Assembly (NCBI GenBank): GCA_008711295.1
Contig: VUYV01000063.1
Location: 2,395,272-2,459,271, forward strand
Origin: Anarhynchus alexandrinus
Taxonomy: Eukaryota; Chordata; Aves; Charadriiformes; Charadriidae
DNA length: 64,000 bases
Direction of reading: 5' to 3'
Below, piece by piece: positions 34,442-46,301 of the stretch; the first letter of the stretch is position 1; every line of letters begins with the position of its first letter. The notes under the pieces are model-generated. The model saw nothing but the letters and a program-made list of their open reading frames with translations. It made no database searches and was not told the origin of the DNA. The position numbers and the translations under genes were made by a program.

Positions 34442-35522
34442 TGGTTGCATTATAGGAACGGGTTTTGTGCCGAGGAGCTGGGCATCGCCGTGAGTCTCAG
34501 GTTGTGGAACAGTTCCGTTACAACCCAGTTCACCTTATGGAAAATACTGAGCTTTAAGGGGAGGTCGAAATCCATTCCAGTGTCCTCTAGCTTTGTTCTA
34601 GAAAAACTCATTTAGGGTGAAATCCTCCCGGCCTCTTTGATTTGCGAGGGTTGAAACAGTGCACACGCCGTTCTGTTTGCGAGATACAACATTTAGCCAT
34701 AATGCAGATGCCTTCTCTCGTAATGGATGTGAATGGACTCCACATGAATGTGAATGAACGCGTAGAGAAAAATTAAGCAGCAGTTTGCTTGTATTATTGC
34801 ACGTTTTACAACAGGATTGCTGCCAGTTGTGTGATGTCTTAAGTGTTTGACATCAGATACAACGCTGCCGGAGCATGTATTTTGATCTTCATGTAGCAAT
34901 AAAAAGTTGCACATCTTTATCATCTTAAAATATCTTCAAGGATAGAAAGCTCTCTGTAGCCTGATGGCTTCTGGGTTTAGGAATGTTAATGTATGAAACG
35001 GAGGAAAAAGAGTTGCTGCCAGTGTTTTTAAAAGACATAAAAATATAGCCGGTTATGTTAATGAATATCCTTCCTGAAGATTTAATCTCTTACTCTTTTT
35101 TAATGTTGTTCTTCTCCTCTAACTAAACACATTTCAGCGTATTTTATTTAAGCTGCTTTTGCTCAGGCACCTTCTCAGTTCCTTCGTGCAGTTCTAATTA
35201 ATCGCGTTTGGACGGCAGTGGAGGTGTGAGCAGGACTTGTGGCTGTGGCCGCTGCAGAAGCAGACGGGGTTTGGCTACGCCGAGGGGCAGAGCGCAGTAC
35301 CGAAACGGCATGGGAGCCCTGAGAAGTGCAGCGTTACCACATCTCCTTGGGCGGAACAGCCCTGATCCAGCCAGCGTTCCTTTGGTACCAAATATGGGCC
35401 CTGTTCTGCTCGGCACAGACTTTCCGACTTGATTGGAGCAGTGTGACCATCCCCACATCTGGCTCTGTCCTGGGCCTCGTAGGTGTGTCGATGGCAGTAA
35501 GCTGGAGATGGCTGTGGTTGGC
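34442..35522. other. Single-copy DNA, nothing recognised
   Basis: Unique sequence, AT-rich until about 35200 and then GC-richer towards the tandem duplication. Confidence 0.5.
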
Positions 35523-36144
35523 CTCCGTCAATCGTCTTTTGTCTTCATCGGGGTGGAGGAGAGCAGGAGAAGACTGTAGGGGACCTGAAGTGAGGTGTTG
35601 ATTTCCAGGGAGAGACAAGTGGTGGGATATTGCAGCGGAGAAGCTGACAGTGGTGGTCCGTCGTGGTGAGTTGGAAACCAGCCCTGGCTTGTGCGGCCGT
35701 TGCGTGAAGGAGCCGGGAAGGCTGGACGGGGCGTGATGGTGGGATCCTCCGGGGAGAAGAGGCGATCTGCAGAGACCTGTGGTGTCCTCTGCAGGAGGGT
35801 GCCATGTCATCCCGGGACTGCAGTGGTGGTAGGTNCTCCGTCAATCGTCTTTCGTCTTCATCAGGATGGAGGAGAGCAGAAGACTGTAGGGGACCTGAAG
35901 TGAGGTGTTGATTTCTAGGGAGAGACAAGTGGTGGGATATTGCAGTGGAGAAGCTGACAGTGGTGGTCCGTCGCGGTGAGTTGGAAACCGGCCCTGGCTT
36001 GTGCGGCTGTTGGGTGAAGGAGCCGGGAAGGCTGGACGGGGTGTGATGGTGGGATCCTCCGGGGAGAAGAGGCGATCTGCAGAGACCTGTGGTGTCCTCT
36101 GCAGGAGGGTGCCATGTCATCCCGGGACTGCAGTGGTGGTAGGT
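35523..36144. repeat. 310-bp tandem duplication, two copies, N at the junction
   Basis: Copy 1 (35523-35834) and copy 2 (35836-36144) both run from CTCCGTCAATCGTCTTT to CAGTGGTGGTAGGT. They differ by about ten substitutions and one 3-bp indel, around 3%, and the last 90 bp or so are identical. The ambiguous base at 35835 sits exactly at the junction. A minus-strand frame of about 200 codons runs across both copies because the unit is open in that frame; it passes through the N and has no recognisable domain. This may be a real local duplication, or divergent haplotypes joined in assembly. Confidence 0.92.
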
Positions 36145-37399
36145 ATTCATGTGTGGCATCTGGGATTTTGCTCATTCAGCTTTAATTTTTGGGAGTTCTA
36201 AGTTGGTAGTAAACTGGCAGTTACTGTCCTGTAACACTGTCGTTCCCTGCCCCGAGAAGTCTGGTAACAATGAGTTGGATGTTAACCACCTCAAAGAAAC
36301 AGAGGTCCTTTGTTTGCCTTGGACAACTTTTCGGTGTTGTGGTTTCAAAAATAGGGTTATCATCACGGCGTCAGTGCGTTCCTCAGAATCCGTGTGGTGG
36401 TCCGTTCCAGGGCTGTTACTCCCCGTTGGGAGGAGGTGGCTTTCAGGGTGGGGAGATGTGAGTGGCCGTAGCCACCAGGCTGTCTGCGTGGGTGGCTAAA
36501 ATGTCTCCCCGCGGATGACCGTGGGTTACGGGCGGCTTTATGCCATGCAGCGCCCGCCTCGTCTTGGAAGTTTCAAGCAGCGCAGCAGGACGAAAAATCC
36601 CTCCGTGTACAGTAGGCATTAACTATTTCGCGAGGATATCTGAACTTTGAAAGTCTTTCTCCATACGTACAGCTTTGTACTTGAAAGAGGGTTGAATATT
36701 GACCTAATTTGTCTTTTAAAAGGACACAGAGTTTTACTAGAATACTTATGCTATTGAACTAGACAAATGCAGGTACTATTCCTTTGGTAGTCGGTGCAGA
36801 AGGTTGATGTGCTATAAGATTTACTGTGCATCACCTTAGCCATCATTCCCATAAGTATTAATTTTAACTCCACTAATAAGAAACTGAACAAAAGTGGAAT
36901 TATGAGTTCAGTAGTATTCTATGAAAGGTCAGTTGTTAAAAAGGCAGAGGCTGACATTCTGTGAAAAAGGTGCCTTCATTAATCATCCTGATAGGATAGC
37001 ATAGGATATTCTTGACCAACACCCGTGAACCGCACGGCGTAATGCTTCGGGAAGGGGTGCTTAATTCTTTGTATAAAAACAAGGATTAGGTGAATGAATG
37101 CGGAATGACCGCTTTTTAGTACTGTAACGTTGCTATTTCTCTTTCTCCATTCAAAGTACAGCAAAATTAATGGAGACTTTTTTATAGGACGTGCTGTCAT
37201 GATTTTAAAAGTTTGCTAGTTTTATAGAAGCGTAGATTATTATGGGAATAATATGTAAAAACACAGTTTATAAGAATATAAATGTGATAATACCAAACCC
37301 CAATATTAATGTAGTTTATAAAGTATTTATGACCTCTGAGAAGTATTCTCTTATTATAGTGTTTAAATGCGCAGCTTTGTTTCACCATAATTCATCTCT
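36145..37399. other. Single-copy DNA, nothing recognised
   Basis: GC-richer until about 36600, then AT-rich. A small ATAGG/ATAGC reiteration lies near 36992-37010. Confidence 0.5.
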
Positions 37400-38320
37400 G
37401 TAAATCTTGAACAATTACTCCTGTAAGATCCTAACAGTTTTAATTGCAATGTGTGTTTTTTTTCCCGTGTAAAATTCTTACGTTGAGTTATTTGTGTTTT
37501 TTCCGTGTCCACCATAGTGATGGCAATTTTAAAGTTAATACAAATTATATAAATTATTAAATACAGGGCTAGTGGAACATTAATCAGTAGAACATCTTTA
37601 TTGTGACTGTTCCTGACAGATTATGTTCACCATGATGCCCATTAATGCACTGTATTGTAAGAGCCGATGTCCATTACAGAATCCCCTTTGTTACTGGTGT
37701 CAGGTCTAATTCAGGGCAGCAAATCTCAGTCCGAGTTGAACGTGCTTTTGATATTTGGTGGAAAAATACTATTTCGGAAGTGAGGGGGTCTCATCTGTTT
37801 AATTCTCTCGAAGTTATTAGTCTGTGCGGCGCATATTGTAAAATGCAAAGTCTGCAATAGTCTTTTTCCCTTTAATGTCATAATTTTGCATAATGGCTGT
37901 TTGTGCTACATTGACTAGGTCCATGGATTGCTTAACATAAGTGATTACATTTTTCTATGATTATAAACTCCCTCCATTAGAAATACTGTACAAAAACTTG
38001 TAAATGATTTGTTGTTTAAGCTTTCTACTTCATTAGCTACAATATACACTTTACAAGAGTCATTGTCTAAGAGTTAGTAATATTTGTAATGAGCTGTATA
38101 ATATGGGCCCTTTTACTAAATTTAAAAACAGATGGTATCTGTTAACAACAGTTTATCATGCAAATTGAACCCTAGCAAAAATTTCTTTCGGTGGTTATGT
38201 TGCTGTAGGCCAAATCGTGGTGTCTTGTTGTGTTGATGGAATGGCAAAAGGAAATAACTGTTGTTTTAGACAGTTGTGACAGATGCAAACTAATCATGGT
38301 CAAAACTCCCCGAGAAGTAG
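37400..38320. promoter_or_regulatory. Candidate conserved non-coding block
   Basis: AT-rich, CpG-poor, repeat-free DNA dense in homeodomain- and POU-type words (TAATTGCAAT, ATTAATG, AACAGTTTATCATGCAAAT), with an octamer at 38158. The composition resembles vertebrate developmental enhancers. This is inference; no alignment was available. Confidence 0.25.
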
Positions 38321-38330
38321 AAATCCACGC

Positions 38331-38402
38331 CTTTTTCTCTCGAGTTAGGTTTTCTCTTCTTTCCTTTTTCTCTTTCTTTTTCTCTTGATTTAGGTTTTCT
38401 TC
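38331..38402. repeat. Polypyrimidine tract with duplicated 25-bp unit
   Basis: A C/T-dominated tract flanked by two copies (38331-38355 and 38376-38400) of CTTTTTCTCT plus a GTTAGGTTTTCT-like half, with 23 of 25 positions matching. It could form triplex or slipped structures. Confidence 0.8.
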
Positions 38403-38849
38403 CGTGCCTTTAACACACGCTTTGATATTTAGTTTCCAAATTTGTCCTTTTTGCAGATTTTAGGTACATACTTGTGATTTTTCTCATTTAAGTTATGAAG
38501 CAGCCGTGAATGAGAATTTCCCTTTTGTGAGGACTTGCACATATTGATCTGAACAAGTGGAAAGATCAGAGGATGTAATGTAGACGTTTTTCTTCCGTCT
38601 TTGAAAACGAAAGGAAAATTGGATCATATTAAATCAGCAGTCTTGAAATTATACTATCAAAAGAATCCTCTCGCGCAGTATATTTGTTGCTAATCCTGCA
38701 AGGGGGAAGAGTTTAAAATTGAAGTAGAGTCCCCTTTTGTAATACCAATTTTTCCCCTCAAACTCTACAAAATTAATATTTTTTTTTTTTTAATTTGAGG
38801 CATTCGGAGTGCTCTAACTTCTGCTCTTAGAAGAACAGAGTCTGGTATT
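38403..38849. other. AT-rich single-copy DNA
   Basis: Unique sequence ending in a T14 run near 38778. Nothing else was recognised. Confidence 0.5.
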
Positions 38850-39473
38850 TCAGCGTGCTGGAATTAATGCTAAAAATAGGCGCAGTCTGATCACTTGTCC
38901 TGAGTTTTCTGCGGTTTGTCTGTGCTGTCGATGCGCAGTGCCTCTCTGGAAGACCTCCCGCCCTCCCTGCGTGCCCCGCGACCCCTCGCATCTCCTCGGG
39001 AAGAGGCGTTTTGCCCGTTCAGCTCCTTGCCCGCGAGCCCAGCCCCTCCGCCTGCCCGCCCCCTGTCCTGTGGCTGATGGGACAGGGCAGGAGGAGTCAC
39101 AGGATGGGAAGCAGGGAAGATAGAACTCACCTTTTAGTTTTGTCAAAGGAAATGCTTGGCAATCCCAGTCAGGCCAGTCAATTAAACCAGGACTGCTCTG
39201 ACACGGAGAGGAGCACGGTGGGTGAGCAGCCAGGTTGTGCGGGACCATGAGGAGCCTTTCATCTGCTACAGAGAAGAGGAATTTTTCCAGACCAAGCCTG
39301 TAGGGTAGACTGGAGATGACCCCACGGAAGATGCTATGAAGAGAAGGATCAGGTTTGCACTGTTCTCTGCACGTGGCAGAGGATTTTGGGGCTTTTTCCA
39401 TGTAATAGGCAATCCCTTCAGGGGTGTTGCGGTGTGGGGCTCGGTAGTAGCAGTCTTTTGTTCTGAGACACAT
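38850..39473 (-). CDS. Unconfirmed 207-codon open frame
   Basis: The longest uninterrupted frame in the window that does not cross an N or a CR1. It starts MCLRTKDCYYRAPHRNTPEG. A strong donor on the same strand (AAAG followed by GTGAGT, near 39127-39133) would end a coding exon after about 114 codons, just past WDCQAFPLTKLK. The part beyond the donor (38850-39126) is GC- and CpG-rich and probably chance. There is no recognisable domain, no clear acceptor in frame, and an in-frame TGA just before the ATG. It may well be a random frame; it is listed because of its length and the donor. Confidence 0.15.
   Translation of the reverse strand: MCLRTKDCYYRAPHRNTPEGIAYYMEKAPKSSATCREQCKPDPSLHSIFRGVISSLPYRLGLEKFLFSVADERLLMVPHNLAAHPPCSSPCQSSPGLIDWPDWDCQAFPLTKLKGEFYLPCFPSCDSSCPVPSATGQGAGRRRGWARGQGAERAKRLFPRRCEGSRGTQGGREVFQRGTAHRQHRQTAENSGQVIRLRLFLALIPAR
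38932..39065. other. CpG-dense patch
   Basis: About 14 CpGs in 130 bp (CCCCGCGACCCCTCGC, TTGCCCGCGAGCCC). No promoter elements were recognised. Confidence 0.45.
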
Positions 39474-42400
39474 CCAGAAGGAGCTTTCTCATTCCTCTGT
39501 GAACAAGATAGTCGTGTGGCCTTTTTCCAAGCAGTTGTTAGAGTACCGGTTTGTCAGTCCTCGCCTGACCTGCCTTTGGTACAGGTCTTAATGGCTTCCC
39601 ATCAGTCAGCCGTTGGTACAGAAGCTGGAACAGCCAAGTCCTGCTCTATCACAAAGCTTTCTAGGTGCGTAACTGGTGATAACACCAACTTATACTTGAG
39701 CTAATCTGTGTATTATAGCAGAATGTCAGGTGAATAACTGCCCGGTTTCCTTTACCGAGCAGCAAGTTGGGAACTTGTCATTAAATAGCACCAAAATCTT
39801 TCTACTGGTAAGTTCTGTGCACGCAATTCCTGGTATAAAAGATATGTTGGTTGAAAACTGTTGGTACCGTGTGCTAAAGTTAACACCTGTTGAAGCAGAG
39901 CATTTTTAATAAGCTGCGTAGAATGCAGTGTCTTATTTTTAGCTGTGCAGCCCGGTCTGTGCTATTTTAAACCTCGACCTGTGAAAGGAACAAAAGCTGT
40001 AGTACTCATGGTTCTTTTAAATTCATTTATCTTAGTGTTGTAGCTCTGAACTGTAATGTTCCTCTCAAACACTGTGAGCCTAATGATAAGGCTTATTTTC
40101 CATCATCCCCCAATATAACTTTTTTGCTTCCCAGTCTGTTGTCCTTCCACTGTAACTGGGGTAAAAATCATCGTTCCCCTTAACACTGCGTTTATTCCAG
40201 AAACAGTGCCTTAGCAGATCATGGTGCTGGATTACCCCAATGTGGACAAAGCAGAGAGCAGATGGGTGGCTGAGGGTCGTTCCAGATGTGTGGGTCACCA
40301 AGACGAGCACGTGGAGCTGAGCAGAAGAGTATAAGCTCCAACTAACTCCCCTGGACCGAGGTTTTACTATACCACGGCTGATGTTCTGTTAAGGAATTTC
40401 TACTGGTGTTGGTGGAACCTACCCTTTAATAAGGACGTTCACTACTTTTTCAGTTCTAGAAGAAAGAGACTGATTCCTTGGGGTGGTTCTGTGCAACTTG
40501 GCTGAGGGACCGAGGCAAGTCCCTTCAGGTGGAGTCAGGAATGACTTGGTGCTTGGTGCTCTCAAAGAAAGGTTGAGAGATGGGACCATGTGCTGGAGAA
40601 AACGCTTTCCTAGAGGAAAAGCAGGAGGGCAAGCTGTGGAGCGGTGGGGTTTGAGCCATGAGGACAGCAATGGAGCCCTTCTACCTCTGGGCTCAGTTTA
40701 GTCCCTTCGGGTATGAAAATATCTTGATGACTTTCACAGTGGGTGGTGGGAGAGCCCCCACATCTGCGCCACTGCAGAGCATTCCTGACTCACGTGAAAC
40801 ACTCCTCTGTTGAATCGCTTGTCAAATGCCAGTGTTTCTCTCTGCCTGTATTTTGGAGCTGATTAGACCTTTTTTACTCCGGATGCAAATGGGCCAACAC
40901 CACTGAAACACCTCAGCCCCATTTATCTGAAGAAAACTGCATTTTCGGTTAGAACGAACAAAAACCTCGGTAGCCTCCGTTCCCCGTGATGGAGCGGGCA
41001 GCGAGTCAAGTCACCTCTTGACTTGAGTTTCCTTCTGCTGTGAGCCCTGACGAGGCCGACTGCAGATCCCGTGAGTCGATGGCCGAGGGACCAGTCTTCA
41101 TGCGCAGTGGTGTCGCTCTCTGGCTTGCCCGCTGGGTCCCGTCAGTGGTAGGTCAGCTCTTACTTTGGGAAGGATTTCAAACTAGAGCCCCTGATCGCTA
41201 GGACTTTGTTTTAGATTAACCCAGGGCTAGTAATGGCTAGAGCTCATTACTAAATTATGGTTATTCAGTGGCTTATATAGTAATTTATGGACCCAATTAA
41301 TTTCCTAGTTTGCAGGGGGTCTCTGAAAAGGTGTCAGATTCTCCATCAGTGGTGGAAACTCCTCAATTCCATCATTTAAGATGGTTTGCCCAGGCCAAGT
41401 GATGGATGCTTCTCTTTATGTTTACTCAGCCTCTGGGATGTCCTTGTTCTGTCTCCTCCACCTACACCTGTGATTTGTCCAACTTTTGTGTTTTATAGTG
41501 GTTCTCAGCCCTTTCTGGTTGGCTTATGTCATCATGCCCCCTTCCTCCCTTGCTGCCGCTGCGGAGGATGAGGGGATGAGGTGGAGGCTGCTGGTTTAAT
41601 TCCATCCATCCCTGAATCAGGAGGTTTTAGACACTCGGAGGAGGGATGGTACTTCTAAAATAGTGGTAGTGGAACTGAATCGTTAATTTTGGATGTGACG
41701 TGTCGCATGAACAACTGGGGCAGTCCCTGCCTCTGGGCACTGTCGTTTTGGAAGACATTTTGCATCGCTTTGTGTTTCCCTTGCCCCGTTTGCCAAAACA
41801 AATACAAAAGTCCGCGTTGGAGTGGATGCTGTGTTCCTCCTGTGCACCCCCAAAACTGGAGGAGCATCTCTGGTACGAAACAGGGGGAGGGGGCCAAACT
41901 CCCTGGTGTAAAGCCAAGAAAGCGGGCAACCCTATTCAGTGAATAAAAATGGGAAATACATTGAAGTCTAGATACAGTATCTTTGTAGTAATAAAAGCAG
42001 TAGTACAGATTTACTGGTGAAGGAGTTTTAACTGTAATACTGTGGAATAGTAGGTTATTTTGTGTTCAAGAGCTACATTTATCACAAAAATGATGATATA
42101 CAAATCACTTCCATATCACAAAATGTTCTTGGTCAAAATTGGCTTGAGGCAAGTGATATCTTCGAGTAAACAGTATATGAAGACCATATCTTAAAATGAT
42201 AGATCACCTAATTTTGTTCTGACAGAGGTTTTTGCCGCAACAAACATCTGTCACTGAAATACCAATTCAGAGATATGGAAGCCAAATTGTGGAGGTTTTC
42301 TAGTATTTGTCACTCCTAACTTAAGAACGCTACTGTTAGTTCTGTAGATATTTGAAGATAGTAGGCAGCTTGCGGTTTAAACACCCTAAAGTATTTACTT

Positions 42401-43399
42401 AAGTATTTTAAGAGATGGAAGGGTCTTTACATGCAGATTAGCAACTTCTGGAGTGCTGCGCATTGATTCGGTACAGCGAATGCAAAGCTGGTGTGTTGCT
42501 GGTGCTGCATAGAAATTGTGTGATCTTAAAACGTAGCTGTTGTTGCCTGGTAGAGTTGAAAAAATATTTGCTGAACGGAGTGTGCTGTTACGAGCTGGAT
42601 TTTTAGGACAATCGGTGTAAAATGAAGTGTAGGTTTTGAATCGAGCCGGGACTGCCATTTTGGTATTTGCGATAGCGTAGTTTGAACCCACATTGCCTCC
42701 TATAGGGTAGTTGGTGCTGCTCGCGTTTCGGTTGGGTGCAGTTCCGTCAGGACCGTTTCTTTAGGGAGACAGTGCGCTATACGGAGCTCATTAGGACCCG
42801 CAGGAGAGAGAGGAATCTGATACTGCAGGGGGTGTGAGTACTGAACCCTTCTGATATGCCCTTTGAAATCAACTCCCTGACCCTGTTCTGCAGCTGAATA
42901 TAAAATAAGCATCAAAAATTGAAATTTTGTCTCAAGCATTGAGAGGGGCAATTAAATTTTATTTGGTTGATAGATGCTAGGGGTATCAGTGCAGTAAAAA
43001 TATAACTATCTGTTAAATATATGCATATATTTCAATGTAACTAGTTATTTGTATGTGTGTGTAGTTAGCAACCGAACAAACTAAAAAGAAAAAAATGCAA
43101 CTGCACTAATGAAATTAGTTTTTAAGTCTAGTTTCTGTTGACTTGTGGTAGGAAAATCAAATTTGGCTGCAAACTCCCAACATCCTGTGATATTTTGCAG
43201 GCAGGATGAGATGGCAAATACCAGGTCCTCAGAGGAGAAGAGCAGTTACTACTCATGTTAGAAATTGGTCCAAGATTTTTATTATACATCACATATTTTA
43301 GCCTAATTATTTTCAACGCCATTGATGTTTCTTTAACTCTCTGTTAGCCAGAAGGTCCCTCCCAGTGCAGTCGCTGAGGTCCCATTTAAACACAAAGCC
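39474..43399. other. Single-copy DNA, no supported gene
   Basis: Mixed-composition unique sequence. Frames of 80-100 codons at 41627-41946 occur on both strands at once and show no motif. An octamer ATGCAAAT lies at 40883. Confidence 0.5.
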
Positions 43400-44271
43400 G
43401 CCTTTACAGACTGCCGCGGCGCAGGGAAAACTTCTCCAATAGCAAAATGCAAATGCGTTACTCATGGTAGCTTTATTATTTTTTTTCCTATTCCTTTTTA
43501 AATGGTGCTGCGATCAAATCTGAAGTCTGAAAGCTCTGTAAGAGCTTTTGTTTGCTGCTCAAATACACATTTTAAGTTATTTAAATTTCTCAAAGTAAAG
43601 CCGTGATTTATTTAAATCTCTCCGGCGAAACATAATGTGGAAAAAGTAAACTCAATTTGAACTGGGCAAACTGTAGATAATAAAGAAGTGAGACCCAGAA
43701 GCTGAGTTTTCTTACCTGTGCTATCAGTCCTCATAATTACTTAATGCTTTTTGCTGCATTACTTTATATGCAGCCTTTAAGAATACAGGCCCTTGTTTTT
43801 AGGGACGTGCCAGTCTGAAATCACATTGACAGAACAGTAGTAAGCGCTCGGGGGATTCAAGCTGCGTTAAAAATCGCTGCTAGTTACTGATAGCAAGTTT
43901 GGGGAGGTTAATGCTCAGACTGGTCGGTGTCAAAAGATCTTGTGCAAAAAATAATTATTTTTTCTCTGAATCACGTAAAGCATATTTAGAGGTCAGTTTA
44001 GCATAGTACAGGAATTCAAAGCACTGTATATGGCGCTTCAAGAGTATTAAAATTTAATTAATTTTTTTTTTTTGGTGGCAAATATAACGAGACATTAGCA
44101 AACAGTTATTTTTATTCATTTTTTCCCCATACCTTTCTGGTCACCCCCTTAAACTTAATCCGCCTTGCCGACCGCTCTAATTCAAGATAACCTCTCAGGC
44201 CTTGTATAATTTGGCCCGCAAGCTGACGAACGATTTCTCGAGGTTTTCCCACGCAATAGGGAGGGGAATAA
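43400..44271. promoter_or_regulatory. Candidate conserved non-coding block
   Basis: AT-rich, repeat-free DNA with an octamer at 43447, TAATTACTTAATGC and TTTAATTAATT words and few CpGs, directly left of the CpG island at 44272. It resembles a developmental enhancer in composition. This is inference only. Confidence 0.25.
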
Positions 44272-44545
44272 TTGGGTTCCGTTTCAGGAGGGGCACGTGC
44301 GATCGTCGGGGACGCTGCCTTCTCCGCGGCGGCGGGAGGACGGGAGCGGGCTGGAGCCCCGGCAGCGCCCGCGTCCGCGGGAATGACGGCGGTGGGGACG
44401 CTTCGGTTGTATTCCCCTCCAGTCTCCTCCGGTGAAAAGCCGTGGCCGGTGTCAGAACAGCAGTTCCCGGTGAAGAATTGGTGGTCCTGGGAGCGGCCGG
44501 TGCTGCGGGAGCCGCGGGCTGCGGGGAAGGGAGGAACGGGTTAAA
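44272..44545. promoter_or_regulatory. Compact orphan CpG island
   Basis: About 33 CpGs in 274 bp at roughly two-thirds GC, with CTCCGCGGCGGCGGGAGG, GCGCCCGCGTCCGCGGG and GGGAGCCGCGGGCTGCGGGG, and very AT-rich DNA on both sides. Known: in vertebrates such islands mark promoters or polycomb-regulated elements near developmental genes. No first exon is identifiable: frames of 77 and 90 codons (plus) and 146 codons (minus, 44195-44635) overlap here and are best explained by GC content. It may be an alternative promoter or an orphan island. Confidence 0.6.
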
Positions 44546-45479
44546 GAATTCATAAAAAATGAAGGATCCTAATATTAAAGTGGGGGGAAAATGTGGGTGA
44601 ATGACATATTTTTTGCACACCTCAACTGTCAACATTTCTAATCAAATCATCTAGCCTTCTTGCTTCTTAAATGATACAAGCAATATTTCCTGTAATAAAC
44701 ACCCCTAAGTCTAATGAGAGGCCCTAAGGCAACTTCAAATGTATGAATTCATTATAATTGAACAACATAATCTGCAGGGCAAAGATGCCTGCTACCCAGT
44801 CTTTTAACTTCGCACGGCTTGGGTGTTCTATGAAAAATGTTATACATTTTGTTTACAATGTATTGCCGCTATTTGAAGTATTGTATGTTCCTGTAGTACA
44901 TAAGATGGGGACGCATAATGGAGGAAAAATCAAGGAGGCAATCTTTCATTTTGTTCTGGTATGAAAAATTCAAAAGACTGAAAACTCACCCAGAGAAATT
45001 TTGCAAGCATATTATTTTCCGATGTTTCGATCAATTTGTCTGTCAACCATGCTGAGAGGTGGAAGGGGCCAGCAAAAGCAATTTAGCTTGTGAGGTCCAA
45101 AATAGAAATGTTTTAGGAAACCTTGTCACATGTTATTTTTTTATATTAGAACTGCTGTGGTTTTTATTTGCTAGTCATATTATGAAGAGAAATTGGTATC
45201 AATCATCTAAATCACCTATGAATATCTGATATAACTATTACTTTTGTGCATATAAATAAGGAAAAAAAATATTTAAATGAAGCTTTTAAAGCATAGCAAA
45301 ACCTTTGGGTAGACAACAGGCTCCCTACTCAGCTTTTCCCATTTAAAAAATATCCTGTGCGTTTTAATTGATTGTACCCAAGTGACATCATACTGAATCA
45401 TCTTGCATATGAACATATTGACCTCTCTCTGGCTTTAATTAAGCTATGATTGCTTTATGATAAGTTTGCCATGGATTGA
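44546..45479. promoter_or_regulatory. Candidate conserved non-coding block
   Basis: AT-rich, repeat-free sequence continuing to the right of the CpG island, with CTTTAATTAAGC and similar homeodomain-type words near 45435. This is inference from composition only. Confidence 0.22.
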
Positions 45480-45730
45480 TAGGTGCGCCAGCCGATGTTT
45501 CGACTCGACGCGCTCCGCGTGTGTGCGTGGCAGCGTATGTGCGGGGGGAGATTAATTCTCTCATTTGGGGGGTTCCTATTTGTTTCTATGATAAATCCGG
45601 CTCCTGTCACTAAGGAACCGGCGTCGACGTGGCTGCAAACTGCAAGTTCAGTGGCAAACAGCAAATTTTGTTCGATGTCCCGTCCACCGTGCTTCACTGA
45701 CGCCAAAATGTGGCCGTTTCGCAAATTGAT
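45480..45730. other. CpG-dense patch
   Basis: Eleven CpGs within 45480-45555 (TTTCGACTCGACGCGCTCCG) and more to 45725 (ACCGGCGTCGACGTGG). It is 940 bp from the island at 44272. Frames are open on both strands (88 and 96 codons), with no motif. Confidence 0.45.
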
Positions 45731-45793
45731 GTGGGTGAAGTTCATTTAGCACAGCTGAGTTTTGATGAAGCGGGAAGATGTACAAAATCTGAG

Positions 45794-45837
45794 TAATTCC
45801 ATATTAAGCAGTTTATAATTCCGTATTAAACAGTTTA
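45794..45837. repeat. 22-bp tandem duplication
   Basis: Two adjacent units of TAATTCCATATTAAGCAGTT plus TA; the second differs at two positions. Confidence 0.85.
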
Positions 45838-45902
45838 TCATTAACCCACTGTGTAACTGAAAAATGTCAGAGCTGTTACCTATATTAAGTGGTTTGTGAT
45901 TT

Positions 45903-45930
45903 TTATATATATATGTGTGTGTGTGTGCGC
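45903..45930. repeat. (TA)n(TG)n microsatellite
   Basis: Alternating TA for about 11 bases followed by six to seven TG units. Confidence 0.9.
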
Positions 45931-46301
45931 CTGAGGGTATTTATAGGCCCAAACACGTGCACAGAAGTGTGCACCGAGAGGGTTTGCCAATGGTGTCGAC
46001 TGTGCAAACATGAACGGCCTTTTCAACGTGGAGGGTGGTAAAAAGCGAAGGAGAACACGAGTGGTGTGGCCCAAAGGGGGACTCCTACTCCTTTCCTGCC
46101 CTGGTGTCCTTCTGCTGTCACCTACAGGACTGGAAGACCACTGGGGAAGGTGGTTTCTGTAGACCCACCGAAGGCGTCCGGTTGGTCAGCTGGGAGGAGG
46201 ATGTCAGTGACCACAGCGAGTCCAAGGCTGGGTGCTTTGGGTGCCCCTTTGGTGGGAGTGACTCTTTCAGGCAAAGCAGGAAAAGGAAATGGCATTGTTG
46301 G

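Noticed and set aside
35545..36159. 204-codon minus-strand frame as a repeat protein
   Set aside because: It reads through the N at 35835, and its apparent repeat is only the 310-bp DNA duplication.
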